Positions 16,744 to 25,952 of a DNA stretch of 64,000 bases are shown in pieces. Numbering within the stretch: position 1 is the first letter of the stretch; each line of letters begins with the position of its first letter. This DNA is from Timaviella obliquedivisa GSE-PSE-MK23-08B (GTDB taxonomy: Bacteria > Cyanobacteriota > Cyanobacteriia > Elainellales > Elainellaceae). Below the pieces are notes generated by a model. The model was given only the letters and a program-made list of their open reading frames with translations, ran no database searches and was not told the DNA's origin. Position numbers and translations under genes: made by a program. The DNA is taken from assembly GCA_019358855.1 (NCBI GenBank), contig JAHHII010000013.1, positions 1-64,000 on the forward strand, in the 5' to 3' direction.

Positions 16744-18081
16744 CTAGGCACTCCGAAGCCGCTTCCGGGCACGACTTGCCGAAACAGGTTTTTTGCTCCG
16801 CGTCGGTGGATCTTGAGGCTTAGAAGATTGGGACTTAGAAGATTGAGGCTTAGGTGCAGCTTGGGAGTTTGACCTTGCTCCTTGACCGCCCCGACCCTGG
16901 TTCGATCGCTGGCGTTTCTCTGGCTCTGGCTGCGCTTGGGCTGAACTCTTCGGCTCGTATCCTGGAACCACAATCTTGGCAAGAGTTTGGTTAAGCAACA
17001 TCTCAATGCCCTTCAGAAGCGGATTTTCTTCTCCAGAAACTAAAGAAACCGCCTTGCCGCCGTAGCCCGCGCGCCCTGTGCGACCAATACGATGCACGTA
17101 ATCTTCAGGCACATGGGGTAGCTCGAAGTTGACGACGTGGGGAAGTTGGTCGATGTCAATTCCACGGGAGGCAACGTCAGTGGCGACCAGGACGCGCACC
17201 TTGCCTAGCTTAAAGTCGTTGAGAGCACGGGTACGGGCAGCTTGGGTTTTGTTACCATGAATAGCGGCAGCTTTCAGTCCATCTTGACTCAGTTGCTCGG
17301 CTAAACGATTCGCCCCATGTTTAGTGCGGGTAAAAACTAAAACCTGTTGCCAGTTGTGAAAGCTAATCATGTAAGCCAATAGCTCGCGCTTGCGATCGCG
17401 ATCTACTAAATGCACAACCTGTTCCACCCGCTCTGCGGCTGTGTTACGAGCAGCAACCTCAATTAAAGTAGGATCTCTAAGCAGCGTATTTGCAAGCTGT
17501 TGAATCACCTTTGAGAACGTGGCAGAGAACATTAGCGTTTGCCGAGATTGAGGTAACGCTGCTAACACTTTGCGAATGTCGTGGATAAAGCCCATATCTA
17601 ACATGCGATCGCATTCATCCAACACCAAAATCTCAATTTGGGAAAGATCCAATGTCCTTTGCCCCAAGTGATCCAGTAACCGACCAGGCGTTGCAACGAC
17701 AATATCAACGCCGCGACGCAGCGCCTGAATTTGCGGCACAATGCCAACTCCACCATAGACAACCGCCGATCGCAGCGATAAATGTTTACCGTAGATCTTA
17801 ACGCTATCGCCAATTTGGGCTGCCAGTTCACGTGTAGGAGTCAGAATCAGAGCGCGCGGAGTGCGCTGCACTTTATGGGGTGGAGTAGCGCTTAAAAGTT
17901 GCAGCATCGGCAGCGTGAACCCTGCTGTTTTGCCTGTTCCAGTTTGGGCACTCGCGAAAACATCATTCCCTGCCAAAACAGCAGGAATTGCCTGCTGCTG
18001 AATGGGAGTAGGCTCGGTGTAGCCCTGCTCAGCGACAGCGCGAAGAAGGTCGGTCGAAAGACCGAGATCAGAAAATTCCAT
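16744..18081 (-). CDS. DEAD-box RNA helicase, RhlE type, with DECD at motif II
   Basis: This is an ATP-dependent RNA helicase of 445 residues, likely in ribosome assembly or RNA turnover. The Q motif ([10 protein letters not shown]), Walker A AQTGTGKT (45-52), PTRELA, TPGR, SAT (186-188), and the C-terminal RGIDI and [10 protein letters not shown] motifs are complete. Motif II reads D155-E-C-D158 instead of DEAD; the Cys codon lies in a GCGATCGC octamer. A basic, Ser/Gln-rich tail follows from about residue 375 and resembles RNA-binding tails of cyanobacterial helicases. These helicases are often cold- or redox-induced; nothing in the sequence proves that here. Confidence 0.92.
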   Translation of the reverse strand: MEFSDLGLSTDLLRAVAEQGYTEPTPIQQQAIPAVLAGNDVFASAQTGTGKTAGFTLPMLQLLSATPPHKVQRTPRALILTPTRELAAQIGDSVKIYGKHLSLRSAVVYGGVGIVPQIQALRRGVDIVVATPGRLLDHLGQRTLDLSQIEILVLDECDRMLDMGFIHDIRKVLAALPQSRQTLMFSATFSKVIQQLANTLLRDPTLIEVAARNTAAERVEQVVHLVDRDRKRELLAYMISFHNWQQVLVFTRTKHGANRLAEQLSQDGLKAAAIHGNKTQAARTRALNDFKLGKVRVLVATDVASRGIDIDQLPHVVNFELPHVPEDYVHRIGRTGRAGYGGKAVSLVSGEENPLLKGIEMLLNQTLAKIVVPGYEPKSSAQAQPEPEKRQRSNQGRGGQGARSNSQAAPKPQSSKSQSSKPQDPPTRSKKPVSASRARKRLRSA

Positions 18082-18285
18082 GAATTAACATTGCTCCGAG
18101 TAGTGCCCCTATCCCAAATCGAACGATTGGGGCCAGTCTAAGAGCGATAAATGTGTGGTTTGCTGATAAAACGAATTATCTTGCAGCCGCAGCAGACCGG
18201 AATGTGCGGGTAGCAATTCACTTTAACAGAAATTGCCATAAATTACCGGCAGCAGGTAAGCGATCGCCAATCCGTCGCTTCTCAA

Positions 18286-18777
18286 TCACCTGCAATCATG
18301 CTCAATATCAACATTCATGACATAATGCCCCACCTGCACTTTGTTTGACCAAAGCTCATACTCCACCCGCAAATGGTGTGGCAAACCCTGACTTTTTAGG
18401 CTAAGGCTGCGAGTATAGTTGTGCAGTTGAAACTGATCTTTCCGCACTGAAGACGCGGCTTGCAGCCAATAGCGGCTCACCCCATAAATCCCTTGCTCCC
18501 AATAGTGCCGATAGCTAAATCGCCCATTTCCCTGCATCGTCATAATGACGCGGTAAGGCGAAAGTTCGAGCCACAGCAATCGGGGCGTTGGAGGCGATGA
18601 CAAATCTGCCTGCTCCGTCTCCTGCAATCCATCCACCACCAACGGTTCAGTTAAGAGAAGATGAAAATGCTCTGAGTCTTTTTGATAAAGGGTTGCGTCT
18701 GTTTCCACCACTGACCACACTGGCAAATCAAAGGATAGTAATGAAAGACAGACGGGAATGCGGTGCTGGGTCAGCAT
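18286..18777 (-). CDS. Unrecognised cytoplasmic protein
   Basis: The 163-residue product (MLTQHRIPVCLSLLSFDLPV onward) has alternating hydrophobic and aromatic residues suggesting a beta-rich fold (RLLWLELSPYRVIMTM, GRFSYRHYWEQGIYGVSRYW). No signal peptide, membrane span or catalytic motif is evident. I do not recognise a family, but even codon use and lack of low complexity support a real gene. It is divergent from aroA, with 59 bases between starts, so they may share a promoter region. Confidence 0.5.
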   Translation of the reverse strand: MLTQHRIPVCLSLLSFDLPVWSVVETDATLYQKDSEHFHLLLTEPLVVDGLQETEQADLSSPPTPRLLWLELSPYRVIMTMQGNGRFSYRHYWEQGIYGVSRYWLQAASSVRKDQFQLHNYTRSLSLKSQGLPHHLRVEYELWSNKVQVGHYVMNVDIEHDCR

Positions 18778-18836
18778 AAGTAAAGACCGAGGGATGGGGT
18801 AGGATATTGAGCGCCCCCTTTGTCAAGTCTATTCCA

Positions 18837-20180
18837 ATGACTGCCACTGTCTCCCTTAATTGCACTGAAACGCATCACACCTTAACGATCGCCCCATCTT
18901 CTATCGGGCTATCCGGTCAAATTCAAGTTCCTGGCGACAAATCTATTTCCCATCGGGCGCTGATGCTAGGGGCGATCGCCCAAGGCGAAACTCAAATTCA
19001 GGGCTTGCTGCTGGGCGAAGACCCGCAAAGTACGGCAAACTGCTTTCGGGCAATGGGTGCAACCATTTCGGAGTTGAATACCAAACGGGTGACGGTACAA
19101 GGAATTGGCTTAGGACAGTTGCAAGAACCCGGTAATATTTTAGAGTCAGGAAACTCTGGCACCACTATGCGGCTAATGCTAGGGCTATTGGCTTCGCAAC
19201 CACAGCGGTTTTTTACCGTCACGGGCGATGTTTCCTTGCGATCGCGCCCCATGTCTCGCGTTATTCAACCCTTACAACAAATGGGTGCCCAAATTTGGAG
19301 CCGGGCGGGCGGCTATGCGCCACTGGCAGTACAAGGACAATTTCTCAAGCCGATTCATTTTCATTCGCCGATCGCCTCTGCTCAAGTTAAATCCTGCATT
19401 TTGTTAGCAGGACTGCTGACCGAAGGTGCCACGACAGTGACCGAGCCTTCCCTATCCCGCGACCACAGCGAACGAATGCTGAGGGCATTTGGCGCGAATC
19501 TGACCGTTGACCCCGAAACCTACAGCGTCACCGTCACGGGGGGAGCCAATCTTTTAGGGCAGTCTGTGATTGTGCCAGGAGATATTAGCTCAGCGGCGTT
19601 TTGGTTGGTTGCCGCATCTTTAGTACCTGGCTCGGATTTACTGGTTCAGAACGTGGGGGTGAATCCCACCCGCACCGGAGTATTAGACGTTCTAGCGGCA
19701 ATGGAAGCCGATATTACCTGGGAAAACCAGCGAGAAATTGCAGGAGAGCCTGTTGCCGACTTGCGAGTGCGATCGAGCGCTCTCAAAGCCTGCACCATTT
19801 CTGGAGAAGCACTGATTCCTCGCCTAATTGACGAAATCCCGATTCTGGCGGTCGCGGCAACTCTAGCGAAAGGAACCACGATCATTCGTAATGCAGCAGA
19901 ATTGCGCGTCAAGGAGAGCGATCGCCTCGCCGTAATGGCAGCCCAACTCACTAAAATGGGAGCCAAAGTCACCGAACTACCCGACGGACTTGAAATTATC
20001 GGCGGCACTTCCCTCATCGGCGCAGAAGTAGATAGCGATACCGATCATCGAATTGCCATGAGTTTGGCGATCGCTGCCCTCGTTGCAAAAGGCACCACCA
20101 CAATTCACCGCGCCGAAGCTGCCGCAGTCTCCTATCCCATGTTTGTCAGCACCTTACAACAGGTTTGTGGAAGTTTGTGA
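18837..20180 (+). CDS. aroA: 3-phosphoshikimate 1-carboxyvinyltransferase (EPSP synthase)
   Basis: AroA joins phosphoenolpyruvate to shikimate-3-phosphate in the shikimate pathway. The 447-residue product carries [14 protein letters not shown] (N-terminal lid and PEP binding), [37 protein letters not shown] and the terminal [16 protein letters not shown]. The ATG at 18837 gives a normal N-terminus; a TTG at 18807 is in frame but adds only unconserved residues. It is single, without other aro genes nearby. Confidence 0.95.
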   Translation: MTATVSLNCTETHHTLTIAPSSIGLSGQIQVPGDKSISHRALMLGAIAQGETQIQGLLLGEDPQSTANCFRAMGATISELNTKRVTVQGIGLGQLQEPGNILESGNSGTTMRLMLGLLASQPQRFFTVTGDVSLRSRPMSRVIQPLQQMGAQIWSRAGGYAPLAVQGQFLKPIHFHSPIASAQVKSCILLAGLLTEGATTVTEPSLSRDHSERMLRAFGANLTVDPETYSVTVTGGANLLGQSVIVPGDISSAAFWLVAASLVPGSDLLVQNVGVNPTRTGVLDVLAAMEADITWENQREIAGEPVADLRVRSSALKACTISGEALIPRLIDEIPILAVAATLAKGTTIIRNAAELRVKESDRLAVMAAQLTKMGAKVTELPDGLEIIGGTSLIGAEVDSDTDHRIAMSLAIAALVAKGTTTIHRAEAAAVSYPMFVSTLQQVCGSL

Positions 20181-20296
20181 AAGTGAGACTCTAAGTTCTC
20201 TAAAAAAATGATTCTATTTTGTCAAGTCCCTATAGAGTTAAGATATCAATCATCTTTCGTTTACTTTCTTTTACCTATAGAAAAGCCCTCCGAATG

Positions 20297-20866
20297 ATGT
20301 CCTCTAGAAAAGACTCGGCAAATTTTTCTCCTCCTACGCTTCAAAGTATTTCTACCCTTCACTTGAGAGAAGCACGCCTGCCTGGGAATAATAAAAAGAA
20401 TGGACGAGGCTGGATTAAGCCTAAAAACTGGGCAACTTTTCTAACGGCTATGTGGCATCGGTTTAAGAATCTTTTTTTTAGTCTTAAGAACTACGACATC
20501 CTGAGTCCAAACCTAGCAATGCGACGACGGGTAAAACGGTCATTGCGCCATCGCCCTACTTTAGGGGTAAGTGACTGGTTTGAGTCTTTCTGTCGGTCTC
20601 GCCCCATTGCTTACCCCGTTGTTAATTTTCTTTATACTCGCCTAGAAACTTACTCTGGTATTGAGCCAGGAAAATTGCTACCCAGCGATCGCCTTGAAGA
20701 GGATTTACGCTGGACAGACCTTTGTGGCTTCGACTGGCAAGTTATGCTGTGCGACGATTTTATGCAGCAATTTAATGTAGACATGACCCGTTGCATTGAA
20801 GATTTTAGCCCCAACACCCTTGAGGATTTAGTGCTGCTGCTGCATCAGCAGTTTAAACAAGGGTAA
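20297..20866 (+). CDS. Unknown protein with an acyl-carrier-like C-terminal region
   Basis: The roughly 190-residue product has a basic, low-conservation N-terminal half (K/R-rich, about pI 10) and a C-terminal half, about residues 85-185, with LLPSDRLEEDLRWTDL and QQFNVDMTRCIEDFSPNTLE. That pattern (D-R-L-x-E-D-L, a following helix, then F-x-V-D) resembles acyl-carrier-fold or DUF1493-type proteins, but the D-S-L phosphopantetheine serine is not visible. The start is uncertain: adjacent ATGs at 20294 and 20297, and a distal TTG at 20219. Function is unknown. Confidence 0.5.
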   Translation: MSSRKDSANFSPPTLQSISTLHLREARLPGNNKKNGRGWIKPKNWATFLTAMWHRFKNLFFSLKNYDILSPNLAMRRRVKRSLRHRPTLGVSDWFESFCRSRPIAYPVVNFLYTRLETYSGIEPGKLLPSDRLEEDLRWTDLCGFDWQVMLCDDFMQQFNVDMTRCIEDFSPNTLEDLVLLLHQQFKQG

Positions 20867-21037
20867 GGCAGCTCCCATCAGCCTTAAATTCTTGATGTTT
20901 AGAAGAGTTAATACTTAGAAGAATTAACCTGCTAGAAGCTTCTACGCTAGCTTAATGAAAATAAATTGCAAATAGTAACGCAATGAAGTAACTTAAGAAA
21001 GTCATTATTGAATAAGATTCTCAATAGCTTAATCGCC

Positions 21038-21715
21038 ATGAGTAAATACGAAGCGATTCATAACCCGGTCATGCAAACCTCATTTGCGTTAGAAGGACGG
21101 TTTTTGGACTATGCAGCAGACGATCGCGGTAAACTTAAATATATTCGGCTAGCCAACACCAGTGAGCACCCCATCAAGCTCTCGAAACATCTGCGATCGC
21201 AGCGCCTCATCCCTGGCGAATGGATTCAGGTTACAGGGACTCGTCAGGTAAACCCGGTGACTGGGCAAGTCAAGCTCAAAGCAAAAGATTTAACGATTGT
21301 TCGTCCTCTATCGTTAGCTCCGATATCGTTAGCACTGACAGATGCTTCTCCAATGGCTGCCTCTAAGTCGTCCAAACCAGAGACAATTTTGGTTTGCCAA
21401 AAGTCAGACTGTTGCAAGTTAGGTGCAAAAGCGATCGCTACTGCTCTGCAAACTGCCATTCAAGAACAGGGCTTAACGAATCAAGTCATTGTCAAAGGAA
21501 CGGGCTGTATGAAACGGTGCAAAGCGGGCCCCAATTTGGTCATGCCTGACAAAACTCGCTACACCAAAATTTCACCCAAAGCAATTCCTGCCCTGATTGA
21601 GCAGCATTTTGCGCCTACGGTTCCTGGATCGGTGCCTGCTACTAAGCTCGTGCCCGTTAGCCAACCTGCTGCCATCACTTCTCCGTCGCCTGTTGCAGAA
21701 CGAGTAGCGTCTTAA
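21038..21715 (+). CDS. (2Fe-2S) ferredoxin, thioredoxin-like fold
   Basis: The 226-residue product has an N-terminal OB-like region (about 15-90: FALEGRFLDYAADDRGKLKY, HLRSQRLIPGEWIQVTGTRQ) and a thioredoxin-like ferredoxin domain (about 115-190) with cysteines C120, C125, C157 and C161 in TILVCQKSDCCKLG and GTGCMKRCKAGPN. These are the expected cluster ligands. Such domains are homologous to the NuoE/HoxE type and often act as electron carriers. A short Pro/Ser-rich tail follows. The partner is unknown. Confidence 0.85.
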   Translation: MSKYEAIHNPVMQTSFALEGRFLDYAADDRGKLKYIRLANTSEHPIKLSKHLRSQRLIPGEWIQVTGTRQVNPVTGQVKLKAKDLTIVRPLSLAPISLALTDASPMAASKSSKPETILVCQKSDCCKLGAKAIATALQTAIQEQGLTNQVIVKGTGCMKRCKAGPNLVMPDKTRYTKISPKAIPALIEQHFAPTVPGSVPATKLVPVSQPAAITSPSPVAERVAS

Positions 21716-21826
21716 CTGCAATGTTTAGATTGTTAAGGTGAAAGTGCTAGCTGCGCGATCGCCTAAAATTTTGACTTAAGCTGCCCCTCCTACCCGTACC
21801 TTAGGGCTTTAGCAGGGGCATAACTT

Positions 21827-22033
21827 CTATCTAGACCAGCGTAGTAGGGGCAGCGCGATCGCCATGCCCACCATTCCCAGCCCTGCACTCAGCGCCAAAA
21901 CCATCCCCACCGGAATTTGTACCGTTTCAAACACTAAGAACTTAAGCGCCACTGGAGTCGCATTTTGCACTGAAATGAGGGCGATCGCCACAATCCACAC
22001 TGCAAAAATCAGAGCCGTTAAAAACTTAGCCAT
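21827..22033 (-). CDS. LapA-domain small membrane protein (DUF1049-like)
   Basis: The 68-residue product (MAKFLTALIFAVWIVAIALI, then SVQNATPVALKFLVFETVQI and PVGMVLALSAGLGMVG) has two membrane spans separated by the S-V-Q-N-x-x-P-V motif typical of LapA-domain proteins. In proteobacteria LapA participates in lipopolysaccharide assembly control; in cyanobacteria the role is unknown. It starts 5 bases after the stop of the lipoprotein gene, so the two form an operon. Confidence 0.75.
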   Translation of the reverse strand: MAKFLTALIFAVWIVAIALISVQNATPVALKFLVFETVQIPVGMVLALSAGLGMVGMAIALPLLRWSR

Positions 22034-22038
22034 GGTGT

Positions 22039-22872
22039 TTAAGGAGTGGGTAAAGAACTGGGAACATTTGGAGAAGCTGGCGGTGATGTTGGAAGTGTCG
22101 GAGATGCCGTTGGACTCGGTGAGCCTGAGGTGGGTGACGGGGGAGCGCAAGCTTCGGTTAAGCACACTACAAGCACTGACTCAATTTTGGCATCTTCCTT
22201 AAATTTTTGGGTTTCATTATACTCGCCCGTAGGAGAGGCATAAATGCCGGCTGCCTTGCTAGAGCCATTGCCTGTTGCAAAAGAAATATTATTGGCGGGC
22301 TGGCGTTCAAACCGGGCATATTCTCTAGACTCGTTTTGAGTATTGTAAGACAGGGTAGCTTTGCCGTATGCCTGCTGGGCTTTTGCTAAAGTGCTGCCTG
22401 CTCCAATCCCCGCTGCTGTTAAAAACTTTGGATTTTTAGTAAGCAAGCCTTGAATGGTATCGGCGTCGGTAAAAGGCTGCTTAGCTAAATACAAGATATA
22501 GTACTGAACTTCCCCCGATCGCTGAACTGCGATCGCATCAAAGTCAACAATGAAAGGCGACTGCACAACAAATTCTACGCCTGTGCCCAGAGCTTTCTTC
22601 AAATTTCCAAACGTCATCCCTAGCTGAGCCGCGCCAATTGCTTTGTCCGAAATTAACAGGCTATCAGCAGAGATTGGGCTAACGCTGGGTGTTGCTTCAG
22701 CGAGCGCTGGGATAGGCGAAGAAAAGTCAACGGAGTTAGGGGAGGCAGTTGGGGAAGCAGTTGGGGATGGTTTGCCGCAAGCAGTCAGCGTGAGCATCAG
22801 CCCAAAGACAAGCAGGCTAGGGCAGTTACTTTTTTTGTAAAGGATAAATCGTTTAGACCTGGAAAACATCAT
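22039..22872 (-). CDS. Secreted lipoprotein with Ser/Pro/Thr-rich ends
   Basis: The 277-residue product has a lipobox (LTLTAC, acylated Cys at 32) after a basic N-terminus and hydrophobic core, indicating a membrane-anchored lipoprotein. Residues 33-70 and 245-277 are Pro/Ser/Thr-rich repeats (S-P-T-A-S-P) and probably disordered. The central domain (about 72-240) includes AIGAAQLGMTFGNLKKALG, a helix often seen in periplasmic proteins that use a G-M-T-x-x-x-L-K/A-x-L-G hairpin. The function is unknown. The terminal low-complexity blocks are also similar to each other at DNA level. Confidence 0.65.
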   Translation of the reverse strand: MMFSRSKRFILYKKSNCPSLLVFGLMLTLTACGKPSPTASPTASPNSVDFSSPIPALAEATPSVSPISADSLLISDKAIGAAQLGMTFGNLKKALGTGVEFVVQSPFIVDFDAIAVQRSGEVQYYILYLAKQPFTDADTIQGLLTKNPKFLTAAGIGAGSTLAKAQQAYGKATLSYNTQNESREYARFERQPANNISFATGNGSSKAAGIYASPTGEYNETQKFKEDAKIESVLVVCLTEACAPPSPTSGSPSPTASPTLPTSPPASPNVPSSLPTP

Positions 22873-22957
22873 AGGTTGCTCTCACTCTCGAATCGCTCTA
22901 AGCTTTAGGACTTCAAAAAAATAGGTGTTTCCCAAAAACATGATGCCTCAGATTTCA

Positions 22958-23830
22958 CTAGATTTCACTTTCCGGTTCAGGGGCAACTTCATCAGGAATA
23001 GTTAATGCCAATTGGTAGATTTGCCGCCGTGAGAAGGAAGTTTGCTGCGCTAGTTGCCGACTCGCTTGAGAACGAGAAACGCCTTGGTTCATAATTGCCT
23101 TTAGCTCTGCTTTCAAGTCTTCTTCGGAAAGTAAAGGCTGTGATAGTGTGGCACCTGCTACCACAAAGGTATATTCTCCTTGCGGCTCCCGAGTTTGGTA
23201 ATAGGCGATCGCCGCTGCCAACGTGCCTCGCCAAAACTGTTCATGCAGCTTCGTCAACTCCCGTCCTAAAACAACGGCTCGCTCTGCCCCCAGCGCCTCT
23301 GCTAAATCCTGGAGCGTGGTTCGCACCCGATGAGGAGCCTCATAAAACACTAGTGTTCGGGCTTCTGACTGAATTTCTTCTAGGCGATCGCGCCGCTCTT
23401 GAGCCTTCACGGGCAAAAATCCTTCAAACACAAAGCGATCGGTGGGTAACCCTGCCGCACTTAGGGCAGCAACCACTGCACAGGCTCCTGGAATGGGAAC
23501 TACCACAATTCCCGCTTCAGCACAAGCCTTAACCAGTTCGTAGCCTGGATCAGAGATGCCAGGCATCCCGGCATCAGTCACCAACGCCACCTTCTGTCCA
23601 TCTTGCAGGCGTTGCAGAATGTCTGGCAGCCGACTCAGGCGATTATGGTCGTGATAGCTGATTTGCGGCGTTGTAACTTGAAAGTGGTGGAGCAATTTTC
23701 CTGTATGTCGTGTGTCTTCGGCTGCGATCACATCTACACGCTGCAAAGTGGCGATCGCTCTGAAGGTCATGTCCTCCAAGTTACCGATCGGGGTTGCCAC
23801 CACGTAAAGAACTCCATGCTGCGCTTCCAT
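22958..23830 (-). CDS. rsmI: 16S rRNA (cytidine1402-2'-O)-methyltransferase
   Basis: RsmI methylates the ribose of C1402 in 16S rRNA using SAM. The 290-residue product has VVATPIGNLEDMTFRA, AAEDTRHTGKLLHHF, VALVTDAGMPGISDPGYELV and IPGACAVVAALSAAGLPTDRF, all diagnostic of the tetrapyrrole-methylase-fold RsmI family. The C-terminal helix-turn region (GVSRSQASRQLAQQTSFSRR) is also typical. It is single and well separated from the sugar transferase gene. Confidence 0.94.
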   Translation of the reverse strand: MEAQHGVLYVVATPIGNLEDMTFRAIATLQRVDVIAAEDTRHTGKLLHHFQVTTPQISYHDHNRLSRLPDILQRLQDGQKVALVTDAGMPGISDPGYELVKACAEAGIVVVPIPGACAVVAALSAAGLPTDRFVFEGFLPVKAQERRDRLEEIQSEARTLVFYEAPHRVRTTLQDLAEALGAERAVVLGRELTKLHEQFWRGTLAAAIAYYQTREPQGEYTFVVAGATLSQPLLSEEDLKAELKAIMNQGVSRSQASRQLAQQTSFSRRQIYQLALTIPDEVAPEPESEI

Positions 23831-24176
23831 GCCACACTCTTAATCTGCCAAATCACTCTAGCAATTTTCCTACTCCAAAACTCCTGAGAGCAAAATGCAA
23901 TTCGCAAAGCAAGTATAAATATAGGTTTTAGGTATACCAGACAGCATTCATTCAAAAAAGATACGCATATATTTAAGTCCACACTTTATAACGATAAAGT
24001 TAAGCTCCACCTAACTTTGCTAGAACCATTAAGTTTATAAAGACTTGTTGAAGCGCAAAGTGGGTTAGTGAGTTTCTAGAGATAAAAGTTAATACTGAGA
24101 ACAAGGCTGGTCTCAAGGCTGGTCTTTAGTATTCAACTTAGACACCCCGTTCATTACCTTATTGCTTCCTCCTCTC
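23831..24176. promoter_or_regulatory. Divergent intergenic region, rsmI / sugar transferase
   Basis: A 346-base AT-rich gap. It holds a palindrome, ACTTTAT-AACG-ATAAAGT, at 23983-24000, which could be an operator. No gene was found and no promoter could be assigned with confidence. Confidence 0.4.
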
Positions 24177-24872
24177 ATGACTACGACTCCTAAGGTGAAT
24201 CTTCTATCCTCCTCAACTCTGCCCGACTTCAGGTTTAATTCCCATGGCAATCATGCCGTAGCGGTTCATGCATCTCTTGACAGTAAAATGAAGCGCTGCA
24301 TCGATATTGTTGGGGCACTGGTAGGGTTAGGGCTGACGGCTCTCTTAGCCCTGCCCATTGCGATCGCCATTTATCTCGATAACCCCGGTGCTATCTTCTA
24401 TCGGCAAGAGCGCTGTGGCTTTCGGGGCAACCGCTTTGGCATCTGGAAGTTTCGCTCTATGGTGACTGATGCCGATTTGCTCAAGCATACGGTTGTCAAT
24501 CAAGCCAAAGGACATATCTTCAAAAACGACAATGATCCTCGCATTACTCGGGTAGGGCGGTTTCTGCGACGCACTAGCCTTGATGAACTGCCTCAATTCT
24601 GGAACGTTTTGATGGGAGACATGAGCCTGGTCGGAACCCGTCCTCCTACTCCCAACGAGGTCAAAAACTATAACAATCGCCACTGGAGACGGCTTGAGGT
24701 TAAGCCTGGCATGACGGGCGAGTGGCAAGCCAATGGTCGCTCTAGCGTGTCTGATTTTGAGGCGATCGTAGATATGGATCTGTCCTACATTCGCAACTGG
24801 TCAGTTCTTTATGATCTACGGTTGATTCTGAAAACCATCCAGGTCGTCTTACATCGTAAAGGCGCTTGTTAA
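24177..24872 (+). CDS. Bacterial sugar transferase (undecaprenyl-phosphate phosphosugar transferase)
   Basis: The 231-residue product is the short, single-domain form of the WcaJ/RfbP family, which moves a hexose-1-phosphate onto undecaprenyl phosphate to begin exopolysaccharide synthesis. It shows KRCIDIVGALVGLGLTALLA (membrane anchor), YRQERCGFRGNRFGIWKFRS, DPRITRVGRFLRRTSLDELP, SLVGTRPP and the PGMTGEWQANGRS stretch. No other exopolysaccharide gene is adjacent. The start ATG at 24177 is used; a TTG at 24162 is also in frame. Confidence 0.9.
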   Translation: MTTTPKVNLLSSSTLPDFRFNSHGNHAVAVHASLDSKMKRCIDIVGALVGLGLTALLALPIAIAIYLDNPGAIFYRQERCGFRGNRFGIWKFRSMVTDADLLKHTVVNQAKGHIFKNDNDPRITRVGRFLRRTSLDELPQFWNVLMGDMSLVGTRPPTPNEVKNYNNRHWRRLEVKPGMTGEWQANGRSSVSDFEAIVDMDLSYIRNWSVLYDLRLILKTIQVVLHRKGAC

Positions 24873-24974
24873 GCTAGGCAGTCAGGTATTCCAAGTCTAG
24901 AGGAAGATAGCGTAATGATGAGATGTGGGAGCTTGGCAATGCTAAGTGCCCACATTTTTTTGAGGGACTACCTA

Positions 24975-25826
24975 ATGTCAAAACAGGGACTTTTCGTAGG
25001 ATTAGTGACGCTCGATCTGATTTATCTGGTGACAGAGTTACCTCAGTGCAATCAAAAAATCGTTGCCTTAGAAGACTTAATGACTGCTGGCGGTCCTGCC
25101 ACCAATGCCGCTGTTACTTTTAGTCATCTAGGCAATTCGGCAACCCTACTAGGCTCTGTAGGTCAGCATCCAAGCCGCCATTTGATGTTGGCAGACTTGC
25201 AAGGTGTCGCGATCGCCGATCTAACGCCCAACCGTACTCAATCGCTCCCCGTTTCCTCTATTTTAGTGACCCAATCGACAGGAGAACGGGCGATCGTCTC
25301 CCGAAACGCTGTCCAAGCCCAAGCACCAGTGACAGCAATTCCATCTGACATTTTGAGGGAGGTAGAAATTGTCTTGATTGACGGTCATCAAATGGCAGTG
25401 GGGCAGGTTATTGCAGAACAGTCTAACGCCCAGAAGATTCCGATCGTGGTGGATGGGGGAAGCTGGAAGGCTGGTTTTGAAAAAGTTTTACCCTATGTAG
25501 ACTACGCCATCTGTTCGGCAAACTTTCGCCCCCCTCAATGCACCACATTGGCTGAGGCGTTGGACTACCTGATCGCACTAAAGATTCCTCACATTACTAT
25601 CACGAACGGTAGCCAGCCGATCCAATATTTCTACCAAGGCATTAAGGGGCAAATTGCTGTTCCTCAAGTTCAACCCGTTGACACATTGGGAGCAGGCGAT
25701 ATCTTTCATGGAGCCTTCTGTCACTTCATTCTAAGCACCCATTTTTTAGATGCTCTGACTCAAGCCGCCGCCGTAGCAGGACGATCGTGTCAATCCTTTG
25801 GGACACGACAGTGGATGAGTCGATAA
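24975..25826 (+). CDS. PfkB-family carbohydrate kinase
   Basis: The 283-residue product has AGGPATNAAVTFSHLG (substrate-binding G-G-x-x-x-N) and TLGAGDIFHGAFCH (anion hole with catalytic Asp, G-A-G-D). It resembles ribokinase-like sugar kinases acting on an unspecified sugar. The ATG at 24975 is set by GAGGGA at 24962-24967, seven bases upstream; an ATG at 24915 is in frame but lacks such a site. It is not in an obvious pathway operon, although the sugar transferase precedes it on the same strand. Confidence 0.85.
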   Translation: MSKQGLFVGLVTLDLIYLVTELPQCNQKIVALEDLMTAGGPATNAAVTFSHLGNSATLLGSVGQHPSRHLMLADLQGVAIADLTPNRTQSLPVSSILVTQSTGERAIVSRNAVQAQAPVTAIPSDILREVEIVLIDGHQMAVGQVIAEQSNAQKIPIVVDGGSWKAGFEKVLPYVDYAICSANFRPPQCTTLAEALDYLIALKIPHITITNGSQPIQYFYQGIKGQIAVPQVQPVDTLGAGDIFHGAFCHFILSTHFLDALTQAAAVAGRSCQSFGTRQWMSR

Positions 25827-25952
25827 GATATCCTGCCACCCGAGGTTAAGCTGCCTAGTATCAACTCTATAAAGGCGAGTACGTAAAGTTTGACCTCAAG
25901 CAACATCCTTTTATAATTAGCTCGGCAAAAGTACAGAGATTGGGGAAAGAAA

